In this document: positions 1-6,023 of the stretch, piece by piece
How positions within the stretch are numbered: the stretch's first letter is position 1
Layout: every line of letters starts with the position of its first letter
Source: Candidatus Nanopelagicales bacterium
GTDB taxonomy: Bacteria; Actinomycetota; Actinomycetes; S36-B12
Direction: 5' to 3'
DNA: 6,023 nt
Assembly: GCA_023264215.1 (NCBI GenBank)
Contig: JALQSY010000111.1
Coordinates: 1 to 6,023 of the forward strand
Translations under genes and position numbers: made by a program
The notes under the pieces: generated by a model
The model's input: only the letters and a program-made list of their open reading frames with translations
Told to the model about the DNA's origin: nothing
The model's database searches: none

Positions 1-962
1 TTCTCCGACTTCCACGGCGCGATGTCCGCGGGACGGTTGCGGTCGCCGTTGACCTGCTGCAGGTCGAAGAAGAACGCCTGCGTCATGTTCTTGGCGACCT
101 GGCCGGTGGCCAGGCTGGCGAAGTAGCGCGCCTCGATCTTCTCCGCTGTGGCGAAGTCGACCTGTGCGCCCTCGACCGACGCGGCCATGATCGCCAGCGG
201 TGCCGGCATGGGTGCGCCCTTGATCTGCTTGCGCAGGTTGGCCGGGAACGCCGGCAGCATCATCGCGAGCTTGGGGTTGCTCGGCGTGCCCCCGGGCATC
301 TTGTAACCCTGCGCGTCCCACGGCTGCACGGCCTCGGGGTTGGCGAGGACCCAGGCCTTGGCCATCGCGAGCATCTCCTCGGGCGTGCTCGCGATCTCGT
401 CGACGAGCCCGACCTCCTTGGCCGCTGCGGGCTTGCGGCGCTGGCCTTGCAGGAGCACCTCCATGAGCGCCTTCTGCAGGCCGAACATGCGCGTGGTGCG
501 CACGACGCCGCCGGCGCCGGGCAGCAGGCCGAGGGTCACCTCGGGCAGGCCGATCTCGCTGCCCTTGGCATCGAGGGCGACGCGGTGATGGCAGGACAGC
601 GCGATCTCCAGGCCGCCGCCGAGAGCCGCGCCGTTGATGGCGGCCGCGACCGGCACGCCCATCGTCTCGAGGCGCCGGAACGCGGCCTTGACGCGAGCGA
701 TCTCGGCCTCGAGGCGCTCGGCGTCGGCCGGGGTCGCCTGGATGATCTGGTTGAGATCGGCGCCGGCGAAGAAGGTCTTCTTCGCGCTCGTGATGATCAC
801 GCCCGCGATGTCGTCCTTCTCGGCCTCGAGGCGGTCGAGCGTCGCCTCGAGCGAGGTGATGAAGGTCTCGTTGAGAGTGTTGGCGCTGCCACCCGGATCG
901 TCCATCGTGAGGGTGACGACGTTGTCGGCGTCCTTGTCCCAGCGGAACATGTTGTCGGTCAC
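1..962 (-). CDS. fadB: Fatty-acid oxidation complex alpha subunit FadB, N-terminal enoyl-CoA hydratase half (3' end cut by window edge)
   Basis: Seen: an open frame of 320 codons running off the left edge, beginning MTDNMFRWDKDADNVVTLTM. It carries the crotonase fold signatures: FFAGADL (residues 64-70, oxyanion-hole region), GAALGGGLEIAL with Glu119, and GLPEVTLGLLPGAGG with Glu141. These match the two catalytic glutamates of FadB-type hydratases. The region after residue 220 (MPGGTPSNP, then GQVAKNMTQAFFFDLQQVN) is the linker typical of actinobacterial FadB, so the window ends just before the NAD-binding 3-hydroxyacyl-CoA dehydrogenase domain. Known: the family has about 710-720 residues and performs hydration and NAD-dependent oxidation in beta-oxidation, in a cytoplasmic complex with FadA. 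Start: GTG at 962, with GGAG six bases upstream. An ATG four codons in (950) is the alternative. The ATG at 967 meets a stop after two codons. The gene follows fadA by 10 bases and is surely co-transcribed. The dehydrogenase half cannot be judged here. Confidence 0.95.
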   Translation of the reverse strand, partial: MTDNMFRWDKDADNVVTLTMDDPGGSANTLNETFITSLEATLDRLEAEKDDIAGVIITSAKKTFFAGADLNQIIQATPADAERLEAEIARVKAAFRRLETMGVPVAAAINGAALGGGLEIALSCHHRVALDAKGSEIGLPEVTLGLLPGAGGVVRTTRMFGLQKALMEVLLQGQRRKPAAAKEVGLVDEIASTPEEMLAMAKAWVLANPEAVQPWDAQGYKMPGGTPSNPKLAMMLPAFPANLRKQIKGAPMPAPLAIMAASVEGAQVDFATAEKIEARYFASLATGQVAKNMTQAFFFDLQQVNGDRNRPADIAPWKSE

Positions 963-968
963 GTCATT

Positions 969-972
969 CTCC
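969..972 (-). promoter_or_regulatory. Ribosome binding site of fadB
   Basis: GGAG directly follows the fadA stop codon and lies six bases before a GTG. It decides in favour of the GTG start at 962. The nearby ATG at 967 is only two bases from this site and is followed almost at once by a stop. Confidence 0.7.
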
Positions 973-2184
<1,212 letters not shown>

Positions 2185-2188
2185 GGGT

Positions 2189-2196
2189 ACCTCCCT
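2189..2196 (-). promoter_or_regulatory. Strong ribosome binding site of fadA
   Basis: AGGGAGGT on the minus strand, with its GGAGG core ending five bases before the ATG at 2184. It fixes the fadA start and excludes the longer reading from 2223. Confidence 0.75.
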
Positions 2197-2233
2197 CGGG
2201 CGCCAGGTGCGCCAATTGAGCATCTGTCAACAA

Positions 2234-2262
2234 ACGCTACTCGCCGGTAACCCGGCTTGCAA
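2234..2262 (-). promoter_or_regulatory. Possible fadA promoter with a short inverted repeat in its spacer
   Basis: On the minus strand, TTGCAA (2262-2257) and TAGCGT (2239-2234) are separated by 17 bases. They match the sigma-70-type -35 box at 4 of 6 positions and the loose actinobacterial TANNNT -10 pattern. Transcription would begin near 2227, leaving a leader of about 40 bases before fadA. The spacer contains an inverted repeat, GCCGG-TAAC-CCGGC (2243-2256), which would suit a repressor that blocks polymerase, but the arms are only five bases and GC-rich. A perfect TTGACA (2230-2225) lies just downstream but has no plausible -10 at 16-18 bases. Inference from sequence only. Confidence 0.3.
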
Positions 2263-2268
2263 GGGGGC

Positions 2269-2340
2269 AGTTCGTTGACTGGCGACTTATCGCACGCGAC
2301 ACGCCGCGGAGCCCTGCGATAACCCGCCACCGAACGAACT
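2269..2340. repeat. 72-base interrupted palindrome between the divergent fadA and kinase-like genes
   Basis: Seen: the left arm 2269-2294 and right arm 2315-2340 are reverse complements at 21 of 26 positions, around a 20-base centre. The pairing falls in three blocks about one centre (2304/2305): AGTTCGTT with AACGAACT (2269-2276 and 2333-2340), TGGCG with CGCCA (2280-2284 and 2325-2329), and TTATCGCA with TGCGATAA (2287-2294 and 2315-2322). The mismatched steps are equal in length on both sides, so the blocks keep register. There is no T-run, and no terminator is needed between divergent genes. Possible roles are two operators facing each other for a regulator of fadA, the plus-strand gene or both, a hairpin in the plus-strand leader, or a small dispersed repeat. 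The structure is certain; its function is unknown. Confidence 0.75.
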
Positions 2341-2347
2341 CGCAGCC

Positions 2348-2352
2348 AAGGA
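2348..2352 (+). promoter_or_regulatory. Ribosome binding site of the NadR-like kinase gene
   Basis: AAGGA lies seven bases before the ATG at 2360. It supports that start over the ATG at 2352, which is in a different frame and opens only a short non-matching peptide. Confidence 0.55.
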
Positions 2353-2359
2353 TGGGGGC

Positions 2360-2881
2360 ATGGCCCCTCGGCGGATCGGACTGCTCGGCGGCGAGTCGTC
2401 CGGCAAGACCACCCTCGCCATGGGGCTCGCCGACGCGCTGCCGGCTTTCGTCGCCGAGGAGTACCTGCGCGACTTCGTCCGCGACTTCGGTCGGCTTCCC
2501 GCACTGGCCGATCAGGAAGGGATCTTCCTCACCCAGCAGATGACGGTCGGCACCGTGGCGCGTGCGGCCGAGTACGCCGAGACGCCGTGGGTCATCGCCG
2601 ATCCGCTACCGCTGATGACCGCCGTCTACAGCATCGTGTACTTCGACGACGACACCTTGCTCGACGCCGGCATTGAAGACGCAGCGACCTACGACGCCAT
2701 CCTCTGGTGCGCACCGGACTTCGACTGGACTGCGGACGAGGGTGTCCGTGACGGAGTGCAGCATCGAGAGCGAGCAGACCGCGTCATCGCGGAGTACGTC
2801 GCGCCGCGCCTGCCGCTGGTGCGCATCAGCGGAGCGCCGCTAGAACGCGTTGTCGCGTCACTCGAGCACGTCAGGCGATAG
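2360..2881 (+). CDS. Stand-alone P-loop ATPase/kinase resembling the NadR ribosylnicotinamide-kinase domain
   Basis: Seen: 173 residues opening with a P-loop, GGESSGKTT (residues 10-18, Lys16). EEYLRDFV follows at 33-40, like the acidic REY segment of NadR-type kinases. [19 protein letters not shown] (77-95, Asp81) is a Walker B-like strand and substrate segment. [22 protein letters not shown] (111-132) resembles the 'TPWVADGLRS' lid region of NadR, with Asp126, Gly128 and Arg130. There is no signal peptide or membrane segment. Known: NadR C-terminal domains phosphorylate nicotinamide riboside to NMN with ATP. Full NadR also has an NMN adenylyltransferase domain and, in enterobacteria, a DNA-binding domain; both are absent here. 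Inferred: NAD-precursor salvage kinase, or a related small-molecule kinase of the AAA_28 type. It is transcribed away from fadA with the large palindrome upstream, and its last 11 bases overlap the convergent hutI gene. Family assignment is good; the substrate is uncertain. Confidence 0.75.
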   Translation: MAPRRIGLLGGESSGKTTLAMGLADALPAFVAEEYLRDFVRDFGRLPALADQEGIFLTQQMTVGTVARAAEYAETPWVIADPLPLMTAVYSIVYFDDDTLLDAGIEDAATYDAILWCAPDFDWTADEGVRDGVQHRERADRVIAEYVAPRLPLVRISGAPLERVVASLEHVRR

Positions 2882-4037
2882 CGGCTCCGCGCCACACCCG
2901 GGCCACAAGGGGTACGCCGGGTCGGTAGGCCAGGTGAACGTGCGAGGGGGCGTCGAGTGCGATGAGGTCGGCACGCCGTCCCGGCGCGATCACGCCGATG
3001 TCGTCGCGTCTCAGGGACGCAGCACCGCCTGCGGTCGCGGACCACGTGGCCTCGGCCGGGGTCATGCCCATCTCCCGTACCGCAAGCGCGATCATGAGCG
3101 GCATTGACGTCGTGTAGGACGAGCCCGGATTGCAGTCGCTCGCGATGGCGACGGTCGCACCCGCGTCCATCAAGCGACGGGCATCGGGATAGGGCGAGCG
3201 CGTCGAGAATTCCGCACCCGGCACCAGCGTCGCGACCGTCCCTGATCCGGCGAGCGCCTCGATGTCGTCATCGCCGAGGTGGGTGCAGTGGTCGACCGAG
3301 GCCGCGCCCAGGTCGACCGCAAGCCGCACACCATCACCCTGGGTCAGCTGATTGGCGTGCACGCGCAGGCCCAGGCCCTTGGCCTTCGCGGCCTCGAGGA
3401 TCCGCCGCGCCTGGTCCGGATCGAAGGCCCCTCGCTCGATGAAGACATCGGCCCATCGCGCGTGCGGCGCGCAAGCGTCCAGCATCTCCCCCGCCACGAG
3501 ATCGACATAGTCATCGGGGCGGCCGGCGTACTCCGCAGGGATGACATGGGCCCCCAGGAACGTGGTTTCGTCCGTGACGGTCTTGGCAGCCACGAGCGAG
3601 CGAGCCTCGTCCGCCACGGTGAGGCCGTATCCGGACTTGGCCTCGATGGTCGTCGTGCCCTGGCGCAGGGCCTCGGCGGCCAGGCGCGCGGCATTCGCCG
3701 CGAGTTGCTCGTCGCTCGCCGCGCGTGTCGCCGCGACCGTGGTGCGAATGCCTCCGGCGGAGTACGGCGTGCCGCTCATGCGCGCGTCGAACTCCGCCGC
3801 GCGATCGCCGGCGAAGACCGGATGCATATGCGCGTCGACGAAGCCGGGCAGCACGGCCGCACCCGATAGGTCGTAGGCCACGTCGACATCGGGGAACTGC
3901 GCTGCCGGCCCGACCCAGGCGATGCGGCCGTCGACGGCCACCACCGCGGCATCGCGCAGGATGCCGAGCGCGCCTTCGCCGACCGTCGGATCAGCGGTGC
4001 ACAACTCGCCGATGTTCGTCCAGCCGATGACGCTCAC
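2871..4037 (-). CDS. hutI: Imidazolonepropionase HutI
   Basis: Hydrolyses 4-imidazolone-5-propionate to N-formimino-L-glutamate, the third step of histidine degradation, in the cytoplasm. Seen: 388 residues, slightly shorter than the usual 400-410, of the amidohydrolase superfamily. The metal-site motif is [16 protein letters not shown] (His70, His72, with Arg79 a likely substrate contact). EAKSGYGL (132-139), GAHVIP (162-167), VHANQ (His227), SVDHCTHL (His250) and ASDCNPGSS with Asp301 follow in the family's order. The C-terminal [18 protein letters not shown] is the usual closing beta-sandwich segment. Start: GTG at 4037, whose first four bases GTGA also contain the hutF stop. AGGTGG lies seven bases upstream inside hutF, so the two genes are translationally coupled. 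It is the last gene of the operon. Its 3' end runs 11 bases into the convergent kinase-like gene, leaving no room for an intergenic terminator. Confidence 0.96.
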   Translation of the reverse strand: MSVIGWTNIGELCTADPTVGEGALGILRDAAVVAVDGRIAWVGPAAQFPDVDVAYDLSGAAVLPGFVDAHMHPVFAGDRAAEFDARMSGTPYSAGGIRTTVAATRAASDEQLAANAARLAAEALRQGTTTIEAKSGYGLTVADEARSLVAAKTVTDETTFLGAHVIPAEYAGRPDDYVDLVAGEMLDACAPHARWADVFIERGAFDPDQARRILEAAKAKGLGLRVHANQLTQGDGVRLAVDLGAASVDHCTHLGDDDIEALAGSGTVATLVPGAEFSTRSPYPDARRLMDAGATVAIASDCNPGSSYTTSMPLMIALAVREMGMTPAEATWSATAGGAASLRRDDIGVIAPGRRADLIALDAPSHVHLAYRPGVPLVARVWRGAAIA

Positions 4038-5353
4038 GACTCCACCACCTGACGGATCGCCCGATCGAGCTCCGTCGCGACATCGATCGACATGTGCTGG
4101 CCTGCACGCACACGCTCCACTCCCGCGACGACCACGGTGCGGACGTCGCCGGGCCCTGCCGCATACACGAGGGCGTCGATCAACGCGTCGAGATCGTGAC
4201 CGGCAAGACGGACCGACGACGTGTCGATCTCCACGAAGTCCGCGGGCGCTCCCACGGCTATTCCCTGTGCGGGCAATCCCAGTGCGGACGCGCCGCCTGT
4301 CGTCATCACGGCGAACAACTCCTCGCCGGTGAAGGTGCCTCGGCGCTGGCTGCCGAGGCGCTCGTCGAGTTCGATCGCGCGCGCCTCCTCGAAGGGATCG
4401 ATGACAGCATGGCTGTCACTGCCTAGGCACAAGCGCGCCCCCGCATCGCGCAGCGCCGGAATCGTCCCGATGCCGTCTGCGAGATCGCGCTCCGTCGTGG
4501 CGCAGACGCAGACGTGACTCCCGCCCAGATCGCGGATATCGGGCTCGGTCAGGTGCGTGGCGTGCACGGCGGTGAAGTCCGCGCCGAGCGCCCCGGCGTC
4601 ACGCAGGACCTCGACCGGCGTGCGGCCGTACGCCGCGAGCGACTCGTCGTTCTCCCGCGGCTGCTCCGACACATGCGCGTGCATGGGAAGACCGCGCTCG
4701 CGCGCGACCGCGGCCGCCACCGCGATCGCATCGGGGGGCACGGCACGCACGGAGTGAACCGCTAGGCCATGGGTCACCAGGCCCGACGACTGCAGCCCCG
4801 AGGTGCGATCAGCCCAGGCCTCGGCGCTGCCGTCGCTGAACCGCATCTGGCTCTCGTCGGGCGCGATCCCGGGACCTCCCGCGAGATAGAGCGCATCGAG
4901 CAGCACGAGGCGGATTCCGGCGTCCTCGGCCGCTGCGGCGAGGGCATGCGACATCTCATTGCGATCGGCGTACACCGATCCACCCGGCGCGTGATGGACG
5001 TAGTGGAACTCGCCCACGGCTGTATAGCCGGCGAGCAGCATCTCGGCGAAGACCGCTCGAGCAAGGGTGCGGTAGGCGTCGGGGTCGAGCCGCGCAGCGG
5101 CGGCGTACATCTGGTCGCGCCACGACCAGAAGGAGTCACGACCCCGATGGGCTCGCGAGCGGAGCACGCGGTGGAAGGCATGCGAGTGGGCGTTGACCGC
5201 CCCGGGCATGACGACGCCACCCAGAATTCGCGCGTGCCAGGGAGCGTCCACATCGATATCGACCGAGCTGATGACGCCATCGCGCGCCTCGATGGCGACA
5301 CGCTCGCGCACCTCGCCGCCGACGATCGCGCGCTCAGCCCACCAGGTGGTCAT
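4034..5353 (-). CDS. hutF: Formimidoylglutamate deiminase HutF
   Basis: Converts N-formimino-L-glutamate to N-formyl-L-glutamate and ammonia, the entry to the two-step (formylglutamate) branch of histidine breakdown. Seen: 439 residues of the amidohydrolase superfamily with the HutF-specific order: [13 protein letters not shown] (metal ligands His56 and His58), [10 protein letters not shown] (74-83), [13 protein letters not shown] (109-121), HSVRAV (200-205), HAHVSEQ (His227, Glu230), VHATHL (263-268), [15 protein letters not shown] with metal ligand Asp313. This parallels Pseudomonas HutF closely, as I recall that sequence. One difference is His61 where the Pseudomonas enzyme has Gln in 'AFQR'; I believe this is common in actinobacterial members. 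Start: ATG at 5353 overlapping the upstream gene's stop as ATGA. No clear Shine-Dalgarno is visible, so it probably relies on ribosomes finishing the upstream gene. Its own stop overlaps hutI. Chain breaks or frameshifts are not seen. Confidence 0.95.
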   Translation of the reverse strand: MTTWWAERAIVGGEVRERVAIEARDGVISSVDIDVDAPWHARILGGVVMPGAVNAHSHAFHRVLRSRAHRGRDSFWSWRDQMYAAAARLDPDAYRTLARAVFAEMLLAGYTAVGEFHYVHHAPGGSVYADRNEMSHALAAAAEDAGIRLVLLDALYLAGGPGIAPDESQMRFSDGSAEAWADRTSGLQSSGLVTHGLAVHSVRAVPPDAIAVAAAVARERGLPMHAHVSEQPRENDESLAAYGRTPVEVLRDAGALGADFTAVHATHLTEPDIRDLGGSHVCVCATTERDLADGIGTIPALRDAGARLCLGSDSHAVIDPFEEARAIELDERLGSQRRGTFTGEELFAVMTTGGASALGLPAQGIAVGAPADFVEIDTSSVRLAGHDLDALIDALVYAAGPGDVRTVVVAGVERVRAGQHMSIDVATELDRAIRQVVES

Positions 5354-6023
5354 CGCGGCAGGCTATCCGCGGTGAGCAGCTCGGCGAGCACATCGGCGAG
5401 AGCGGCTCCGCCGGCCTCGCAGTCGGCGTCCTCCGCGTGCTCCTCGGGCGAGTGCGAGATACCGGTGGGATTGCGCACGAAGAGCATGGCCGACGGCACG
5501 CCGACCTCGGCGAGCACGCCTGCGTCGTGCCCTGCGCCGGTGGCGAGCATGGGCGCCCCGGCGAGCATCTCCGCGAGTGCAGCCGACAGTCCTGGCTCGA
5601 ACACCTGGGCGGGGGTGCGGGACTCCATCGATATGTGCACGTGCAGGCCGGGCAGATCCAGCATGTCCTGACCGATCGCCTCGAGCATCGCGTCGAGCGT
5701 TGCCTCGTCGTGCGCGCGCGCATCGAGCCAGCCGGTGACGTGGGATGGGATGGCATTGACCGCGTTGGGCGTGCACTGCACCTTGCCGACCGTCGCGCGC
5801 GCCGCGTGCGAGATCGAATCCCGGGCGGCAGCCTCGCGCCGGGCCGAGTCGATGAGTGCGGCGAGCCCCACCATCGGATCGCGGCGGTCGGCGATCAGGG
5901 TCGTGCCCGCGTGATTGGGCTGACCTGAGATGTCTACGCGCCAGCGACCGTGGGGCAGGATCGCCGTCCCCACGCCGATGGCGGCGTTCATGTCGATCAG
6001 CCCGCGGCCCTGCTCGACGTGCA
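5350..6023 (-). CDS. M20-family amidohydrolase (allantoate amidohydrolase/N-carbamoylase type), C-terminal part; candidate N-formylglutamate-cleaving enzyme of the hut operon
   Basis: Seen: the last 223 codons of a gene entering from the right edge, so its start is outside. An internal ATG at 5991 is not the start, because the frame continues upstream into HVEQG, the characteristic metal-site motif of the hydantoinase/carbamoylase group. GQPNHAGTT follows at 34-42 of the visible part, in the dimerisation-domain region. Later come the conserved NAIPSHVTGWLDAR, GAGHDA and SHSPEEHA, the last with the C-terminal metal ligand His. Known: these enzymes use two metal ions to cleave N-carbamoyl or similar amide groups; whole proteins have about 400-420 residues. 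Context: its stop overlaps the hutF start by four bases, and from memory an 'allantoate amidohydrolase' occupies this place in Streptomyces hut clusters. Inferred: it removes the formyl group from N-formylglutamate made by HutF, replacing HutG. True allantoate or ureido-acid hydrolysis remains possible. No purine-degradation gene is visible here. Confidence 0.85.
   Translation of the reverse strand, partial: HVEQGRGLIDMNAAIGVGTAILPHGRWRVDISGQPNHAGTTLIADRRDPMVGLAALIDSARREAAARDSISHAARATVGKVQCTPNAVNAIPSHVTGWLDARAHDEATLDAMLEAIGQDMLDLPGLHVHISMESRTPAQVFEPGLSAALAEMLAGAPMLATGAGHDAGVLAEVGVPSAMLFVRNPTGISHSPEEHAEDADCEAGGAALADVLAELLTADSLPR

Noticed and set aside
2185..2223. A 13-residue N-terminal extension of fadA starting at an ATG at 2223
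   Set aside because: The strong GGAGG site five bases before the ATG at 2184 and the family-typical start [15 protein letters not shown] mark 2184 as the start. The extension covers the leader.
2275..2303. A plus-strand promoter for the kinase-like gene using TTGACT at 2275-2280
   Set aside because: No TANNNT-like -10 box occurs 16-19 bases downstream (the sequence there is GACACG and neighbours), and the hexamer overlaps the palindrome arm, which explains it better.
2881..2890. GCGGCTCCGC as a terminator hairpin at the convergent 3' ends
   Set aside because: The stem is only four bases with a two-base loop and no T-run on either strand. It lies within hutI codons and is ordinary GC-rich sequence.
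3534..3564. Gln230 in HutI (VHANQ) where the Bacillus enzyme has a catalytic-site Glu
   Set aside because: Gln at this position is, as far as I recall, common in proteobacterial and actinobacterial HutI, so it does not indicate loss of function.
4769..5671. A 300-codon plus-strand open frame opposite hutF and the M20 gene
   Set aside because: No ribosome site or domain is evident and the composition is low in hydrophobic residues. It is a shadow of the third-position GC bias of the minus-strand genes.
5350..5991. Reading the M20 gene as a complete 213-residue protein starting at 5991
   Set aside because: The frame continues upstream to the window edge and includes HVEQG, a conserved internal motif of the family. 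The ATG is therefore internal and the gene is cut by the window.

Overview
This window is high-GC DNA, with G or C at most third codon positions. It most likely comes from an actinobacterium: the fatty-acid oxidation pair closely resembles mycobacterial FadA/FadB, and the histidine genes are arranged as I recall from Streptomyces-type genomes. The window is densely coding. Both edges cut through genes, and the only intergenic gap of any size is about 175 bases (2185-2359).

Left third (1-2184, minus strand): a fatty-acid beta-oxidation operon transcribed leftwards. fadA (thiolase, beta subunit) comes first. Ten bases later comes fadB (alpha subunit), of which only the enoyl-CoA hydratase half lies inside the window. 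Together they would form the trifunctional complex that hydrates enoyl-CoA, oxidises 3-hydroxyacyl-CoA and releases acetyl-CoA.

Intergenic region (2185-2359): this separates fadA from a divergent gene. It holds a strong fadA ribosome binding site, a possible fadA promoter with a small inverted repeat in its spacer, and a clear 72-base interrupted palindrome (2269-2340). The palindrome has two 26-base arms (21 of 26 positions pair) around a 20-base centre. It is the most notable non-coding structure here and could be a double operator, an RNA hairpin or a small mobile repeat.

Middle (2360-2881, plus strand): a small P-loop protein resembling the ribosylnicotinamide-kinase domain of NadR, standing alone. 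Its 3' end overlaps the convergent hutI gene by 11 bases.

Right half (2871-6023, minus strand): a tightly coupled histidine-utilisation operon. In transcription order it holds an M20-family amidohydrolase (5' part outside the window), hutF and hutI, joined by two 4-base stop/start overlaps (ATGA and GTGA). HutI opens imidazolonepropionate to formiminoglutamate. HutF deiminates that to N-formylglutamate. The M20 enzyme sits where a deformylase is needed to complete the route to glutamate plus formate, so it is a candidate non-orthologous substitute for HutG. I found no RNA genes, CRISPR arrays, insertion sequences or phage genes.
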